Made by a program: the position numbers and the translations under genes. 64,000 nucleotides of DNA from Aggregatibacter sp. 2125159857. GTDB taxonomy: Bacteria; Pseudomonadota; Gammaproteobacteria; Enterobacterales; Pasteurellaceae. The notes beneath the pieces are model-generated. The model did not search any database. It was not told the origin of the DNA and saw only the letters and a list, made by a program, of their open reading frames with translations. The DNA lies in contig NZ_CP072548.1 in NCBI RefSeq assembly GCF_017798005.1, positions 1,116,001-1,180,000 of the forward strand, read 5' to 3'. Positions 38,674-48,980 of the stretch are shown piece after piece; position 1 is the stretch's first letter, and every line of letters begins with the position of its first letter.

Positions 38674-39142
38674 TGTTTAAGTTCAAACCGTATTCTTTTA
38701 CTACTTGATTCAAGGTTATAAAAACATTCGGTAATGCTTTTTGTATCGTTTCCGTTAATCCAATGCCGGCTTCTAATGATTCCGGTTGGATACCGATGAG
38801 ACAAAGATTTTGTGGAAATTCATCCGTCAGTTTGAGAGCGGAAAGAACATCACAAATACCCAGTTGATGTGGCGAAATTTTGCGAGAGAAAAAGGTGGGC
38901 ACTTGCTCGTCATGCAACACAATAATCTCACCTGGCTGTTTGTTAGCAAGCACGGCATCGACAATAATCAAATGCTCGCGATTTGCCATCGCATCCAGTA
39001 ATTCCATGCCACAAGTACCACCATCGATGATGTCAAAGTGCGGTTGAATTTCAGGGCGTTTTTCAAGCTCCTGCACAACGCGCACGCCGACACCTTCATC
39101 ACTTAACAAAATATTGCCGACGCCAAGAATTAACGGCTTCAT
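38663..39142 (-). CDS. hybD: hydrogenase-2 maturation endopeptidase
   Basis: HybD removes the C-terminal tail of HybC after nickel insertion. The 159 residues carry the nickel-sensing residues Glu16 (SDEGVG), Asp62 (IVDAVL) and His92 (SPHQLG), near-identical in position to E. coli HybD. The last codons (Thr-Pro-Leu-stop) are supplied by a family C palindrome, so the C terminus may have been reset by that element. The stop of hybC coincides with its start region. Confidence 0.94.
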   Translation of the reverse strand: MKPLILGVGNILLSDEGVGVRVVQELEKRPEIQPHFDIIDGGTCGMELLDAMANREHLIIVDAVLANKQPGEIIVLHDEQVPTFFSRKISPHQLGICDVLSALKLTDEFPQNLCLIGIQPESLEAGIGLTETIQKALPNVFITLNQVVKEYGLNLNTPL

Positions 39143-40851
39143 TACAACACCTTCACTTCAGTCACTTCACCGTTTTCGGTATTAACTACGTGCACAGCGC
39201 AGGACATACAAGGGTCGAAAGAGTGAATGGTTCTGACCACTTCCAATGGTTTAGTTGGATCTGCCACCGGTGTACCAATAATGGAAAGCTCATAAGGGCC
39301 CATTTGGTCTTGTTCGTTACGCGGGCCGGCATTCCATGTGGATGGTACAACGGCTTGATAGTTTTCAATGCGACCGTCTTTGATCACCACCCAGTGAGAA
39401 AGCATACCGCGCGGCACTTCACCGAAACCAACACCACGGAATTCACCGCTTGCCGGAATATCTGTTTTAATGTAAGCCGTCATATCGCCTTTAGCGATGT
39501 TATCAATGAGCATTTGCCATTGAGCACTTAAAATGTCGTTGATCGCACAGCAATGCACGGTACGGCCGATAATACGTCCAAGGGTAGAATGTAATTGATC
39601 GGTGGTTAAAGTATTACCGGTCAATTTTTCATAAATGCCTTTTAATTCATTGAAGTGGTTGACAGTTGGGGTGTCATTCGCAACCAAACCACACATTAAG
39701 TAGGCAAGAGGCCCCACTTCAACGACTTTACCGTAGAATGTCGGCGCTTTTACCCAAGAGTATTTACCGTCATCTTGCCAGCCGGTATATTTCGGACGAG
39801 TTAAGCCTGCCCAAGGTTCTAATGGTTCATCATCTTCGTACCAAGCGTGTTTACCACTTTCTTTAATTCCTTTTACAACGAACTCATCTTTTTGTTGATC
39901 AATTGGACGGAAAGTGGATAAATCGCCATTTTCGATATAACCACCTTTTAACATGAATTTAGAGTTATCTGCATCAATTGGGTATTCTGGTACAGATAAG
40001 TAGTTACCCGATGTTTTACCCAAGCTTAACCATTCAGGATAGTAAGCCGCAAATACCGCCGCATCTACTTTATACACTTGGTTAATGAAGTCAGTTAAGC
40101 GGTCGATACAAGCTTTCACGAACATGAGACGTTCTTGGTTTAGTACCGCTTGGGAATCTAAGTTAATTGGGTTTGCTACACCACCGATAGCTAAGTTTTG
40201 AATATGTGGTGTTTTACTACCAAGTAATGCAACTACACGGTTAGCATCACGTTGACATTCAAGGGCTTGCAAATAGTGCGCGACGGCAATGAGGTTGACT
40301 TCTGGTGGAAGTTTCATTGCAGCATGACCGAAGTAACCGTTAGCGAAAATACCAAGTTGTCCACTATCCACTAATGCTTGAATTTTTTTCTGTACATTGC
40401 GGAATTCGTTAGCACTGTTTAATGACCATGTAGAAACGCCTTTTAGCATATCTGCTGCTTTTTCAGGATCAGCTTTTAGCGCAGCGGTGATATCCACCCA
40501 GTCCATCGCGGAGAGTTGATAGAAATGCACGATATGGTCGTGAATGCTGTGTGCCGCAAGAATCATGTTACGAATGTACTGTGCATTGACGGGAACTTTA
40601 GCACCAATAGCATCTTCTACGGCACGTACGCTGATAATCGCGTGTACAGTGGTACATACGCCACAGATACGTTGCATAATCATCCATGCATCACGAGGGT
40701 CTGCACCTTTTACGATATTTTCCATACCGCGCCACATGGTACCTGATGACCAAGCATTGGTGACAACACCGTTTTCAATTTCGCAATCAATACGTAAATG
40801 ACCCTCAATACGGGTAATTGGGTCAATTGAGATACGTTTTTTTTCTGACAT
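39142..40851 (-). CDS. hybC: hydrogenase-2 large subunit (NiFe)
   Basis: HybC holds the NiFe active site of periplasmic uptake hydrogenase 2. The 569 residues have the N-terminal RICGVCT motif (Cys61-x2-Cys64 type) and the C-terminal DPCMSCAVH. HybD should cleave after that histidine, removing VVNTENGEVTEVKVL. The family signature RIEGHLRID is near the start. It has no signal peptide, as expected, since it is exported with HybO. Confidence 0.97.
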   Translation of the reverse strand: MSEKKRISIDPITRIEGHLRIDCEIENGVVTNAWSSGTMWRGMENIVKGADPRDAWMIMQRICGVCTTVHAIISVRAVEDAIGAKVPVNAQYIRNMILAAHSIHDHIVHFYQLSAMDWVDITAALKADPEKAADMLKGVSTWSLNSANEFRNVQKKIQALVDSGQLGIFANGYFGHAAMKLPPEVNLIAVAHYLQALECQRDANRVVALLGSKTPHIQNLAIGGVANPINLDSQAVLNQERLMFVKACIDRLTDFINQVYKVDAAVFAAYYPEWLSLGKTSGNYLSVPEYPIDADNSKFMLKGGYIENGDLSTFRPIDQQKDEFVVKGIKESGKHAWYEDDEPLEPWAGLTRPKYTGWQDDGKYSWVKAPTFYGKVVEVGPLAYLMCGLVANDTPTVNHFNELKGIYEKLTGNTLTTDQLHSTLGRIIGRTVHCCAINDILSAQWQMLIDNIAKGDMTAYIKTDIPASGEFRGVGFGEVPRGMLSHWVVIKDGRIENYQAVVPSTWNAGPRNEQDQMGPYELSIIGTPVADPTKPLEVVRTIHSFDPCMSCAVHVVNTENGEVTEVKVL

Positions 40852-42077
40852 TATTCTGCTCCGCTAACTTTTTTGCTGAATGCCGCTTTTTCGGCAATAA
40901 TTTTTTCTGAGTCTTCGGTATGTTTTTCTTTAAATACCGGTAATACAGGGAATAAACGAATGATTAAAATATAGGCACATACTTCAATAGAAACGAAACC
41001 GATTGAAATAAGCAATTCTTCCGCAGATGGGAAATATTGATAGCCGTTGCCCGGATTATACATGATAAGCGAGTAGTTCATCCGCCATAATGCCGCACCG
41101 AGTAACATGCTTAATGCCGAAATAAATAACCAACGGGAATCGGATTTTTTCTCCCCGAGGAAGAGGGTCAGTAATGGTAATACCATCAACCAGACTTCCA
41201 TCCAGAACATCCATGCTTCAAATTTTGTTAATTTATCGAAACCCACAACCATTTGCAGTTTGTCGTGATAAATCAACTCACCAAAACGCACCGCTAAGAA
41301 ACAGAAAATTAATCCTGCGGTAACGCGTGCCAATTGAGTAAATAAATGACGTTCATCTGGTGTTTTTCCTGCAAGACCCGCTTTAACTAAAGAACCCTCA
41401 AAAATCACAATAGAGAAGCCCATAATAAAAGCCGTCAGTAAGGAGAGAATTGGTAGTGCTTCATAGCTTTGCCATACCGGATGGACTTTGTGACCAGCTA
41501 CAATCATCAAGGAACCCATTGAAGATTGGTGCATCATTGGTAACAAGGCACCCAAGGCAATGATAAAAAACATGATTTTATTGAGTTTATTAAACCATTT
41601 TTTCAAACCGAGGAAACCAAGCCATACTGGGGCAAATTCTAAGGTGACGACAATGATATACACTGTCATACAAAATGCCGTTTCAAACAGCACGGAATTG
41701 GTGTTGAACTGCCCCGGAACGTAGAAATACGGCAAGTGCCAATAACGTCCCATATCAATGGTGATAGATAAACCGCCGAGGGAATAACCGAATAAACTAG
41801 CAAGCAATGCCGGGCGAACAAGAGCGTGATATTTCCCTTTGTTGAAAATATACACGGTCCAAGCAAGAGCCCAACCGCCACAGGCAAATCCTGTACCAAC
41901 AAGTAAGTCAAAGGCAATCCATAACCCCCAAGGATAACCGCCATTAAGTGCGGTTACAGAACCGATACCAAAAACCAAACGTTTTAAAATTAATAAAACG
42001 CAAAGCACGGCAAGGGGAGCAAAAAAGAGAATGGCGGCAGAAACAAGGCGACCGCCTACCGGACGTGGATTACTCAT
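40851..42077 (-). CDS. hybB: hydrogenase-2 membrane quinone-linking protein
   Basis: HybB is the integral membrane subunit that passes electrons to the quinone pool. I place the start at ATG 42077 ([12 protein letters not shown]), 10 bases after GGAG and matching E. coli HybB. A frame reaching back to 42167 adds 30 basic residues that only read through hybA. The 408-residue product has about ten transmembrane helices of the NrfD/PsrC type. The start overlaps the hybA end by 8 bases, and the stop touches the hybC start. Confidence 0.93.
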   Translation of the reverse strand: MSNPRPVGGRLVSAAILFFAPLAVLCVLLILKRLVFGIGSVTALNGGYPWGLWIAFDLLVGTGFACGGWALAWTVYIFNKGKYHALVRPALLASLFGYSLGGLSITIDMGRYWHLPYFYVPGQFNTNSVLFETAFCMTVYIIVVTLEFAPVWLGFLGLKKWFNKLNKIMFFIIALGALLPMMHQSSMGSLMIVAGHKVHPVWQSYEALPILSLLTAFIMGFSIVIFEGSLVKAGLAGKTPDERHLFTQLARVTAGLIFCFLAVRFGELIYHDKLQMVVGFDKLTKFEAWMFWMEVWLMVLPLLTLFLGEKKSDSRWLFISALSMLLGAALWRMNYSLIMYNPGNGYQYFPSAEELLISIGFVSIEVCAYILIIRLFPVLPVFKEKHTEDSEKIIAEKAAFSKKVSGAE

Positions 42078-43110
42078 GATGCTCATCCTCCGCTTCTTCG
42101 ATTTCCTTGCGTGCCTGACGCATGGCTTCTTTTTGTGCTGCAATACGCTCAGCGATTTTATCGCCATGCATATTTTTGTAAGTCATAAAGGTTAAACCAG
42201 CCAGTGCGACTAATGGCAATGCTAAACCGCGATATAAGAAGTGTTGTAAATGCGCCGCACGAGAACCTGTTGCGACTTCATCTAAGTCTGGTAAACCAAG
42301 GTTAGCAAAAGGTACACCACTTAAAGCAAGAACTTGTGTGCCACCGCCTTCTTTTTCACCGTAGATGTGATATTGATATGCCGGCACAGTGGCACGGTAT
42401 TTATCTGTGCTATTGACGTGTTGGCGTGGATAATCGTATTCAGTACCACGTAACAAGCTCAAACGGCGTTTGGCTTCCGCCAATAATTCTTCTCTTGTAC
42501 CGAAAATGATGGCGCCCGTTGGGCAAACATGGCAACAACCCGGCAATTCGCCTTTATCTAGGCGTTCAACACCTTTTTGGTTACAGAGTTCACATTTGCT
42601 GATTTCACCGAACGGATTGTCATAGTCGTATTTTGGTACATCAAAAGGACAACCCACCATGCAATAACGGCAACCGGTACAAATGTCAGGATCGTATTTC
42701 ACGATACCGGTTTTGGGATCTTTGGTAAGGGCCTGAACTGGGCAAACCGCAACACAGTTTGGGTCAACACAATGCATACATTGTTTTTTTATGTAAGCAT
42801 AGCCGTTTTCTGTTTGGTCTTTATTTTTACCGTCGCCATCGCTCCACACTTGAATAATATTACGTGTGAACGGCGTAAGTTTGTCATTATTCGACCAAGT
42901 CTGATTGCCTTTCGGGTTTACCGGTGTGTGGTTCACGTTTTGACATTCTGCCACGCAAGCCTGACAACCTACACAAAGGGTAGAGTCGTAAAGCATTCCA
43001 AGCGCACCGGGAATGGGCTCAACCGCGTCTGATGCCTGCGCACTCGACACAGGCAAGGTGGAAGCAATTCCGCCAAGCACACCGGCTTTTAGAAATTTTC
43101 GTCTATCCAT
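42070..43110 (-). CDS. hybA: hydrogenase-2 ferredoxin-type iron-sulfur subunit
   Basis: HybA carries electrons from HybO to HybB at the periplasmic face. Start ATG 43110 gives 346 residues beginning [14 protein letters not shown], a twin-arginine signal; the longer frame to 43158 would run inside hybO. Four clusters of cysteines for [4Fe-4S] centres appear: [31 protein letters not shown] and CELCNQKG with CCHVCP. A C-terminal hydrophobic helix (about 300-325) anchors it. Confidence 0.95.
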   Translation of the reverse strand: MDRRKFLKAGVLGGIASTLPVSSAQASDAVEPIPGALGMLYDSTLCVGCQACVAECQNVNHTPVNPKGNQTWSNNDKLTPFTRNIIQVWSDGDGKNKDQTENGYAYIKKQCMHCVDPNCVAVCPVQALTKDPKTGIVKYDPDICTGCRYCMVGCPFDVPKYDYDNPFGEISKCELCNQKGVERLDKGELPGCCHVCPTGAIIFGTREELLAEAKRRLSLLRGTEYDYPRQHVNSTDKYRATVPAYQYHIYGEKEGGGTQVLALSGVPFANLGLPDLDEVATGSRAAHLQHFLYRGLALPLVALAGLTFMTYKNMHGDKIAERIAAQKEAMRQARKEIEEAEDEHHE

Positions 43111-43111
43111 G

Positions 43112-44260
43112 TTATTTACCTGTATGTTGTTCTTTTTCTGCCGCTTTGGCCTCGACACGGGCTTTATGTTGAATGCTTAATTCGCGTAAAGTCACCACAC
43201 TCACGCCGGCGAGTATTGCCGCAGCACCGCCTAATAAACCGATGGCTGTCATGGTCGCCCCTGAACCTTCAGTGTTGTTGACATCCGGTTTTTCAACGCG
43301 TGGTGTTGGGTTTTCTACACCGGCTAATTGGAAAATGCCTTTAGTAAAGCCCACACCTTTTTCGTTACAACCATAGCAAGGGTGCCCAATACCTACCGGC
43401 CAGTTATTACCACCAACATCACAGAATTCTAAGGTAGAGCAGTTACCGTAAGTTTCCGGGCCTTTACAACCGAGATGATACAAACACCAACCGTTGCGGT
43501 GACCATAATCACCGTATTCTTTAGCGAAGCGACCAGCATCAAAGTGCGGACGACGATAGCAGTTTTCGTGAATTAAGCGATCGTAAGCGAATAATGGACG
43601 ATTTAATTTGTCCATTGCGGGTAGTTTCTTATAAGTCAGAATATAAGCAACGGTTGCAAGGAAGTTATGTGGATTTGGTGGACAACCTGGAATATTAATC
43701 ACCGGTGTGCCTTTTGGTAAGACTTCAGATAAGCTGCTTGCACCAGTTGGGTTGCCGCCGCTAGAAGGTACGCCGCCCCATGCCGCACAAGAACCAATCG
43801 CAATAATGGCTGCAGCCCCTTTAGCGGCCTCTTGGATGTGTTCTACAATCGGTTTACCGGCGACCATACAATAGACACCGCCGTCTTTCACCGGAATGGA
43901 ACCATCGACGACTAAAACATATTTTCCATAATATTGTTTAATTGCATTGTGTTTGTTATCTTCAGCTTGTTCCCCAAAGGCTGCAGAAAGGGTTTCGTGG
44001 TATTCTAAGGAAATCATTTCCAATACCAAGTTTTCCACTGTCGGATGGGTAGCGCGTAGTAGCGATTCCGTACATCCCGTACATTCTTGTGCCCCGATCC
44101 ATAACACCGGTGGGCGTGCCGGTGCCGTTAAGGCGTTGGTCATCTCCGCACCGGCTTTACTGCTTAGTCCCATCGTTGCCGCAAGAGCGGTACATAATTT
44201 CATAAAATCCCGACGAGAAACATCGGCTAAGGCAGAAAATAATCCATCACTTCGTTGCAT
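43112..44260 (-). CDS. hybO: hydrogenase-2 small subunit
   Basis: HybO carries the three iron-sulfur clusters next to the NiFe site. The 382 residues have the Tat motif SRRDFMKL at 15-22 and cysteines in [25 protein letters not shown], and the distal/medial cluster region [31 protein letters not shown] and HPCYGC. A C-terminal membrane anchor helix (about 335-355) follows. It is the first gene of the operon. An FNR box lies at -41.5 from the predicted start site. Confidence 0.97.
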   Translation of the reverse strand: MQRSDGLFSALADVSRRDFMKLCTALAATMGLSSKAGAEMTNALTAPARPPVLWIGAQECTGCTESLLRATHPTVENLVLEMISLEYHETLSAAFGEQAEDNKHNAIKQYYGKYVLVVDGSIPVKDGGVYCMVAGKPIVEHIQEAAKGAAAIIAIGSCAAWGGVPSSGGNPTGASSLSEVLPKGTPVINIPGCPPNPHNFLATVAYILTYKKLPAMDKLNRPLFAYDRLIHENCYRRPHFDAGRFAKEYGDYGHRNGWCLYHLGCKGPETYGNCSTLEFCDVGGNNWPVGIGHPCYGCNEKGVGFTKGIFQLAGVENPTPRVEKPDVNNTEGSGATMTAIGLLGGAAAILAGVSVVTLRELSIQHKARVEAKAAEKEQHTGK

Positions 44261-44303
44261 ATCATCACTCCAATTGGCACGTTGTTCGTATGGTTATTGG
44301 AAT

Positions 44304-44345
44304 ATGATATGCCTTGATGATGGGAATTTATTTGATCGTCATCAA
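44304..44345 (-). promoter_or_regulatory. FNR-dependent promoter of the hyb operon
   Basis: TTGAT-CGTC-ATCAA (44332-44345) is a perfect FNR palindrome. On the minus strand a -10 TATCAT lies at 44309-44304, giving a start near 44297. The FNR site is then centred at -41.5, the class II activation position. Anaerobic induction of hyb is the expected result. Confidence 0.82.
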
Positions 44346-44501
44346 AGATAACCTTACTTTTCGTAATAAAATGCGATTTAACTTATTGTTTTAATTATTA
44401 ATTGAGACTCATTCTCATTTGTTAATAGTTTGTAACTATAAATGGGTGTGTAGGCGGGTTGGCGTAAACGTATTTATAAGAATAATGAGTGGAAAAGAAA
44501 A

Positions 44502-44527
44502 GCACGCGTCTGGAGACGCGCGCTATC
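44502..44527. repeat. single family B hairpin
   Basis: GCACGCGTC (44502-44510), TGGA, GACGCGCGC (44515-44523), TATC. Reversed, it has the GATA foot and the G-T pair at the third stem position. It lies 20 bases beyond the end of the unrecognised gene. Confidence 0.65.
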
Positions 44528-44547
44528 AAAATTAATAAAACATACTA

Positions 44548-45228
44548 TCATGGTTTCCTTCTATAATTAGTAGCTTGGCTAGTAATATGGATTGATGCAA
44601 TATCTGGGGTATTCTTCAGCAGACAATGGTGAAAATCATCAAAAGTATAGCAACCACCTTGATTGTCTAAAATAACAACGTTAGAAAAATCAGCACTTAT
44701 TTTTTTAGATTTCTGATTTCCATCACTTGAATTTCCAGAACTATCATCATTACCTATTCGAAGTGCTCCAAAATCTTTTAGGTATTTAATAAACTTTTCC
44801 TTTTCGATACCTTCCTCGATCATTTTTTCATAATCATCTGTGTTAATTTGGTCTTTATTATTCTCCAGATTCTCCAGATAACTCACATATGACTTATAAA
44901 CTAGCTCCAACTCATTGTTTGTATTTAGCTTTGCGTAAATAATAAAATGACATTTATTTCCCTTAATTTCTTTGATTTGATTGGTAATTTCTTTATTAGT
45001 TATGTTGGAATTTTTCATCTTCTTAAACTTTTCAAATTCAGCATCTTGTGAGCAATCATCTCGTTTAAATTCTATTAGAACAAATTTCTCTCCTGTTTGT
45101 GCTACAGTGTCAGCTGTTTGTTTTTCATGATTCCCATCAAGTGGGGCTATCATTTGGAATTTTTTGTAATTCTTTATTACGAATAGGTACTCAACAGTTT
45201 TTTCCCAGTATATTGGTTGTTTATCCAT
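44548..45228 (-). CDS. unrecognised protein, possible PD-(D/E)XK-like core
   Basis: I do not recognise this 226-residue protein. It is rich in Lys, Asn, Glu and Asp, and its DNA is clearly more AT-rich than the neighbours, suggesting recent transfer. The N-terminal third reads YWEKTVEYLFV... then TADTVAQTGEKFVLIEFKRD. The E...D...E-x-K spacing resembles the PD-(D/E)XK nuclease core, but this is inference only. The middle is helical and charged. Residues about 165-180 are low-complexity (GNDDSSGNSSDG). It stands alone between the hyb and trp operons, outside any operon, with a family B hairpin beyond its stop. Confidence 0.65.
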   Translation of the reverse strand: MDKQPIYWEKTVEYLFVIKNYKKFQMIAPLDGNHEKQTADTVAQTGEKFVLIEFKRDDCSQDAEFEKFKKMKNSNITNKEITNQIKEIKGNKCHFIIYAKLNTNNELELVYKSYVSYLENLENNKDQINTDDYEKMIEEGIEKEKFIKYLKDFGALRIGNDDSSGNSSDGNQKSKKISADFSNVVILDNQGGCYTFDDFHHCLLKNTPDIASIHITSQATNYRRKP

Positions 45229-45344
45229 ATTTATTTCCTAATTTATTTAGAATTCAAAATCCATCTAGGGTAGGTTGGGTTGAGGTTAATTGATAGCACG
45301 TATTTCCTGATGCAGGCTATCTTTCGTATTGATGTTTAGCAATC

Positions 45345-46775
45345 TTACAAAATTGCCTTAAAAACCGACCGCACTTTTTCAGCGTCTTTCACACCGGGAG
45401 CGCTTTCCACACCGGAATTCAGATCCACACCGACACAATGTTGTGCTAACGCAGTGTCAATATTATTTGGATTAATACCGCCTGCCAACAGGATTTTATG
45501 TTTTAGTTGTGTCGGAATCAATGACCAATTGAAAGTCTCACCGGTACCACCTTGTTGCGAGCCTGACTTGCTATCGAAAACAAAACGATCAATCGCAGAA
45601 ACGTCGTCAAAAACCACCGCACTTTTATGGGTTACATCCACGGAAATGGCTTTCCAAATGCGAATGCTTTTAGGCAATTCGGCGCGAAGTGCGGTGATAA
45701 ATTCCGCTGTTTCATCGCCGTGCAACTGAACGGCATAGAGTTGTAACTGCTGCGCGATTTTCACGATAAAATCAATCTCTTGATTTTGAAACACGCCCAC
45801 AAAACGAAGTGGGGCGGCCGTCACCAATTCTTGGGCTTGGCGTAAACTGACACAACGTTTGGAATTTTCGACAAAAATTAACCCGCCGTATAATGCACCG
45901 CTTTCGTAAACGGTTTTTACGTCTTGCGCACGGGTTAAACCGCACACTTTGTTTTCACCGAAAATGACTTCACGTACGGCGTTGTTTAAGTCAGGACTGC
46001 TCATTAAACTGCTGCCAATTAAAAAACCGTGAGCAACCTGTTGTAATTCGTGTACTTGCTGATGATGGTAAATACCTGATTCGCTGATGATTCGTACGTC
46101 GGAAGGAATGCGGTCGGTATATCGGTTGGTTAATGCCACCACGCGGTTTAAATCCACGCTTAAATCATGCAAATTACGATTATTCACACCGATAATTTTC
46201 GCGCCTAACGCCAAGGCGCGTTCAAATTCTTCTTCGTTACTGGTTTCAGTCAACACGCCCATGCCGAGAGAATGCGCCAAATCGGCTAAGATGCGATAAG
46301 TTTCGTCGCTCACTACTGAAAGCATGAGTAAAATCGCATCTGCTTGGTGGTAACGCGCCAAATACACCTGATATTCGCTGATCATAAAGTCTTTGCATAA
46401 TACCGGTTGTGTGATAACGTTGCGAACTTGTTTGATGTAGGAAAAATCGCCTTGGAAGTATTTTTCATCCGTCAGCACAGAAATCGCGTTGGCATAGTGT
46501 TTATAGACCTGTGCAATCTCTGTCGGTTTAAATTCACTGCGAATCAACCCTTTGGACGGTGAGGCTTTTTTACATTCTAAAATGTACGCCGGTTTTTGGT
46601 GAGTGCCTTTTGCTAACGCATCATAAAAAGCGCGGTCGGATTTTTGAATGTTTTTTTCAAATTCACTTAATGGAAATTCCGCTTCTTTGTTTTTTACCCA
46701 TTCGGCTTTGTCGAGCACGATTTTTTGTAACACTGTGGCGGTTTCAAGGGGTTTGGAAAAGTCTTGTGTGATCAT
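45345..46775 (-). CDS. trpC: bifunctional indole-3-glycerol phosphate synthase / phosphoribosylanthranilate isomerase
   Basis: Carries two steps of tryptophan synthesis. Residues 1-260 form the IGPS barrel ([47 protein letters not shown]). Residues about 262-476 form the isomerase barrel ([49 protein letters not shown]). The fused TrpCF form is the gammaproteobacterial type. It follows trpD by about 35 bases and ends the visible trp cluster; trpB and trpA are not here. Confidence 0.96.
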   Translation of the reverse strand: MITQDFSKPLETATVLQKIVLDKAEWVKNKEAEFPLSEFEKNIQKSDRAFYDALAKGTHQKPAYILECKKASPSKGLIRSEFKPTEIAQVYKHYANAISVLTDEKYFQGDFSYIKQVRNVITQPVLCKDFMISEYQVYLARYHQADAILLMLSVVSDETYRILADLAHSLGMGVLTETSNEEEFERALALGAKIIGVNNRNLHDLSVDLNRVVALTNRYTDRIPSDVRIISESGIYHHQQVHELQQVAHGFLIGSSLMSSPDLNNAVREVIFGENKVCGLTRAQDVKTVYESGALYGGLIFVENSKRCVSLRQAQELVTAAPLRFVGVFQNQEIDFIVKIAQQLQLYAVQLHGDETAEFITALRAELPKSIRIWKAISVDVTHKSAVVFDDVSAIDRFVFDSKSGSQQGGTGETFNWSLIPTQLKHKILLAGGINPNNIDTALAQHCVGVDLNSGVESAPGVKDAEKVRSVFKAIL

Positions 46776-46809
46776 GTTTATGTCTTATTGTTGAAAACAG
46801 GTCTTTAAA

Positions 46810-47814
46810 TTAATAGGTTGTTAATTTCTGTAAGGTTTCAAATGGTTTGCCTTGTGTAATCACATCCAATACCCGTTGTGCATTATCTTTAATGTCTTCT
46901 TGTCCGAACAATTTCAGTAAGAGGGCTGTGTTCATGGCGACGGCTTGATGGTGTTCCGCTTTGCCTTTGCCTTGTAAAAGTGCGGTAATCATTTGCGCAT
47001 TTTCTGTCGGTTCGCCACCGCGTAAACTTTCCAACGGTTTGACTTGGAAACCAAAATCCTGTGGCGTTAAGGTGTAACGTTCAATCTTGCCGTTACGCAC
47101 TTCCGCGACTTCTGTCGCACCATGAATTGCCACTTCGTCTAAGCCACTGCCGTGTACGATAATGGTGTGTTCGTGCCCTAATTGGGCAACGGTTTTGGCA
47201 TAAATATCAATGAGTTCGGGAGAATAAACGCCGAGCAATTGACGTTTCGGACGTGCAGGATTAATAAGCGGACCTAGAATATTAAAGAGCGTACGGGTTT
47301 TTAAGGCTTGGCGTACCGGCACGACATATTTAAAACCGGGGTGATATTGCTGTGCAAACAAGAAGCAGATGCCGATGTTGTCCAATGCCTTGCGGGCTTG
47401 TTCTGGAGACATGGCAATATTGACGCCAAGTGCGGTCAATAAATCGCTTGAACCGGTTTTACTGGAAACACTACGGTTGCCGTGTTTTGCTACTTTGGCA
47501 CCACAAGTGGCTGCGACGATAGCGGATGCCGTAGAAATATTGATGGTATTGGCGCCGTCACCGCCCGTGCCGACGATATCGGCGAAAGGGTAATCGGGTG
47601 TTGGAAACGGTTTGGCATTTTTAATGGCGGCTAATACGGCACCATTGACTTCATCAATGGTTTCACCACGCACTTTGAGAGCCACTAACATGGCCGCGAT
47701 TTGTTCGTTGCTTAATTCCCCCAACATGATGGCGTTAAATAAGGCTTCGCTTTCCGCGGCGGTTAAGGTTTGTGCACCATAAAGTTTTTCTAATAGAGCT
47801 TGGTTTTCCATCAT
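46810..47814 (-). CDS. trpD: anthranilate phosphoribosyltransferase
   Basis: Adds phosphoribosyl to anthranilate. The 334 residues have [17 protein letters not shown] near residue 80, [21 protein letters not shown] near 110 and the [17 protein letters not shown] segment. The domain arrangement is that of a stand-alone TrpD without fused TrpG. It lies after a tautomerase-like gene (8 bases) in the trp operon. Confidence 0.96.
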   Translation of the reverse strand: MMENQALLEKLYGAQTLTAAESEALFNAIMLGELSNEQIAAMLVALKVRGETIDEVNGAVLAAIKNAKPFPTPDYPFADIVGTGGDGANTINISTASAIVAATCGAKVAKHGNRSVSSKTGSSDLLTALGVNIAMSPEQARKALDNIGICFLFAQQYHPGFKYVVPVRQALKTRTLFNILGPLINPARPKRQLLGVYSPELIDIYAKTVAQLGHEHTIIVHGSGLDEVAIHGATEVAEVRNGKIERYTLTPQDFGFQVKPLESLRGGEPTENAQMITALLQGKGKAEHHQAVAMNTALLLKLFGQEDIKDNAQRVLDVITQGKPFETLQKLTTY

Positions 47815-47822
47815 CCTTGTCC

Positions 47823-48374
<552 letters not shown>

Positions 48375-48385
48375 GAAGTGGGATA

Positions 48386-48970
48386 TTAATTCCGTTTCAA
48401 TAACCATTCCACCGATTGCGCCAATAACTGCGCTCCTTGCACCGTTAAAATGGATTCAGGGTGAAATTGGAAGCTACAAATGGGCAAAGTGCGGTGGCGA
48501 ATTGCCATGTTTATACCATTATAAGAGGCGTTCGGAATCAATTCATCGGGTAAATTAATTCCCATGAGGGAATGATAGCGCGCGACCGGCATCGGGTTGG
48601 TCAAACCTTTGAACATGGCTTCATTGTCGTGTTCAATTCTGGACACTTTGCCGTGCAAAATTTCACCTGCGTGAACGACTTTTCCACCGAAGGCTTCAAT
48701 TAACGCTTGATGCCCCAAACAAATGCCCAACATCGGTACTTTGCCGATTAATCGCTTAATTAACGGAATCATATTTCCCGCTTCATCCGGTGTGCCCGGC
48801 CCGGGGGAGAGGGCAAGAATCGTATCCGGTTGCGCCAAGGCGTTTTTTTCTAAAATCGTTAAATCGCAATCGTTGCGGTAAATGTGAACCTGATGTCCCA
48901 ATCCACGAAATTGATCCACCAAATTGTAAGTAAATGAATCAAAGTTATCTAAAAATAAAATGGTTGCCAT
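48386..48970 (-). CDS. trpG: anthranilate synthase component II (glutamine amidotransferase)
   Basis: Supplies ammonia to TrpE. Start ATG 48970 gives 194 residues beginning MATILFLDNFDSFTYNLVDQ; the frame further up to 49111 lies inside trpE. The class I amidotransferase motifs are LSPGPGTPDEAG, GICLGHQ with the catalytic cysteine near residue 84, and FQFHPES with the catalytic His/Glu. It is a stand-alone TrpG, ten bases after trpE. Confidence 0.95.
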   Translation of the reverse strand: MATILFLDNFDSFTYNLVDQFRGLGHQVHIYRNDCDLTILEKNALAQPDTILALSPGPGTPDEAGNMIPLIKRLIGKVPMLGICLGHQALIEAFGGKVVHAGEILHGKVSRIEHDNEAMFKGLTNPMPVARYHSLMGINLPDELIPNASYNGINMAIRHRTLPICSFQFHPESILTVQGAQLLAQSVEWLLKRN

Positions 48971-48980
48971 GATCTCACTC

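Noticed and set aside
39190..39531. Open frame opposite hybC
   Set aside because: Antisense shadow; cysteine-rich hybC on the other strand fully explains the sequence.
42077..42167. Longer HybB N terminus
   Set aside because: It reads through the hybA coding end with a basic, unconserved stretch; the internal ATG has the ribosome site and matches homologues.
45292..45321. GATAGC...GCTATC inverted ends near the unrecognised gene
   Set aside because: The interior does not match family B; only six bases pair, which is weak. A second similar phrase, GTAGG..GGGTTG at 44450 and 45270, also aligns poorly.
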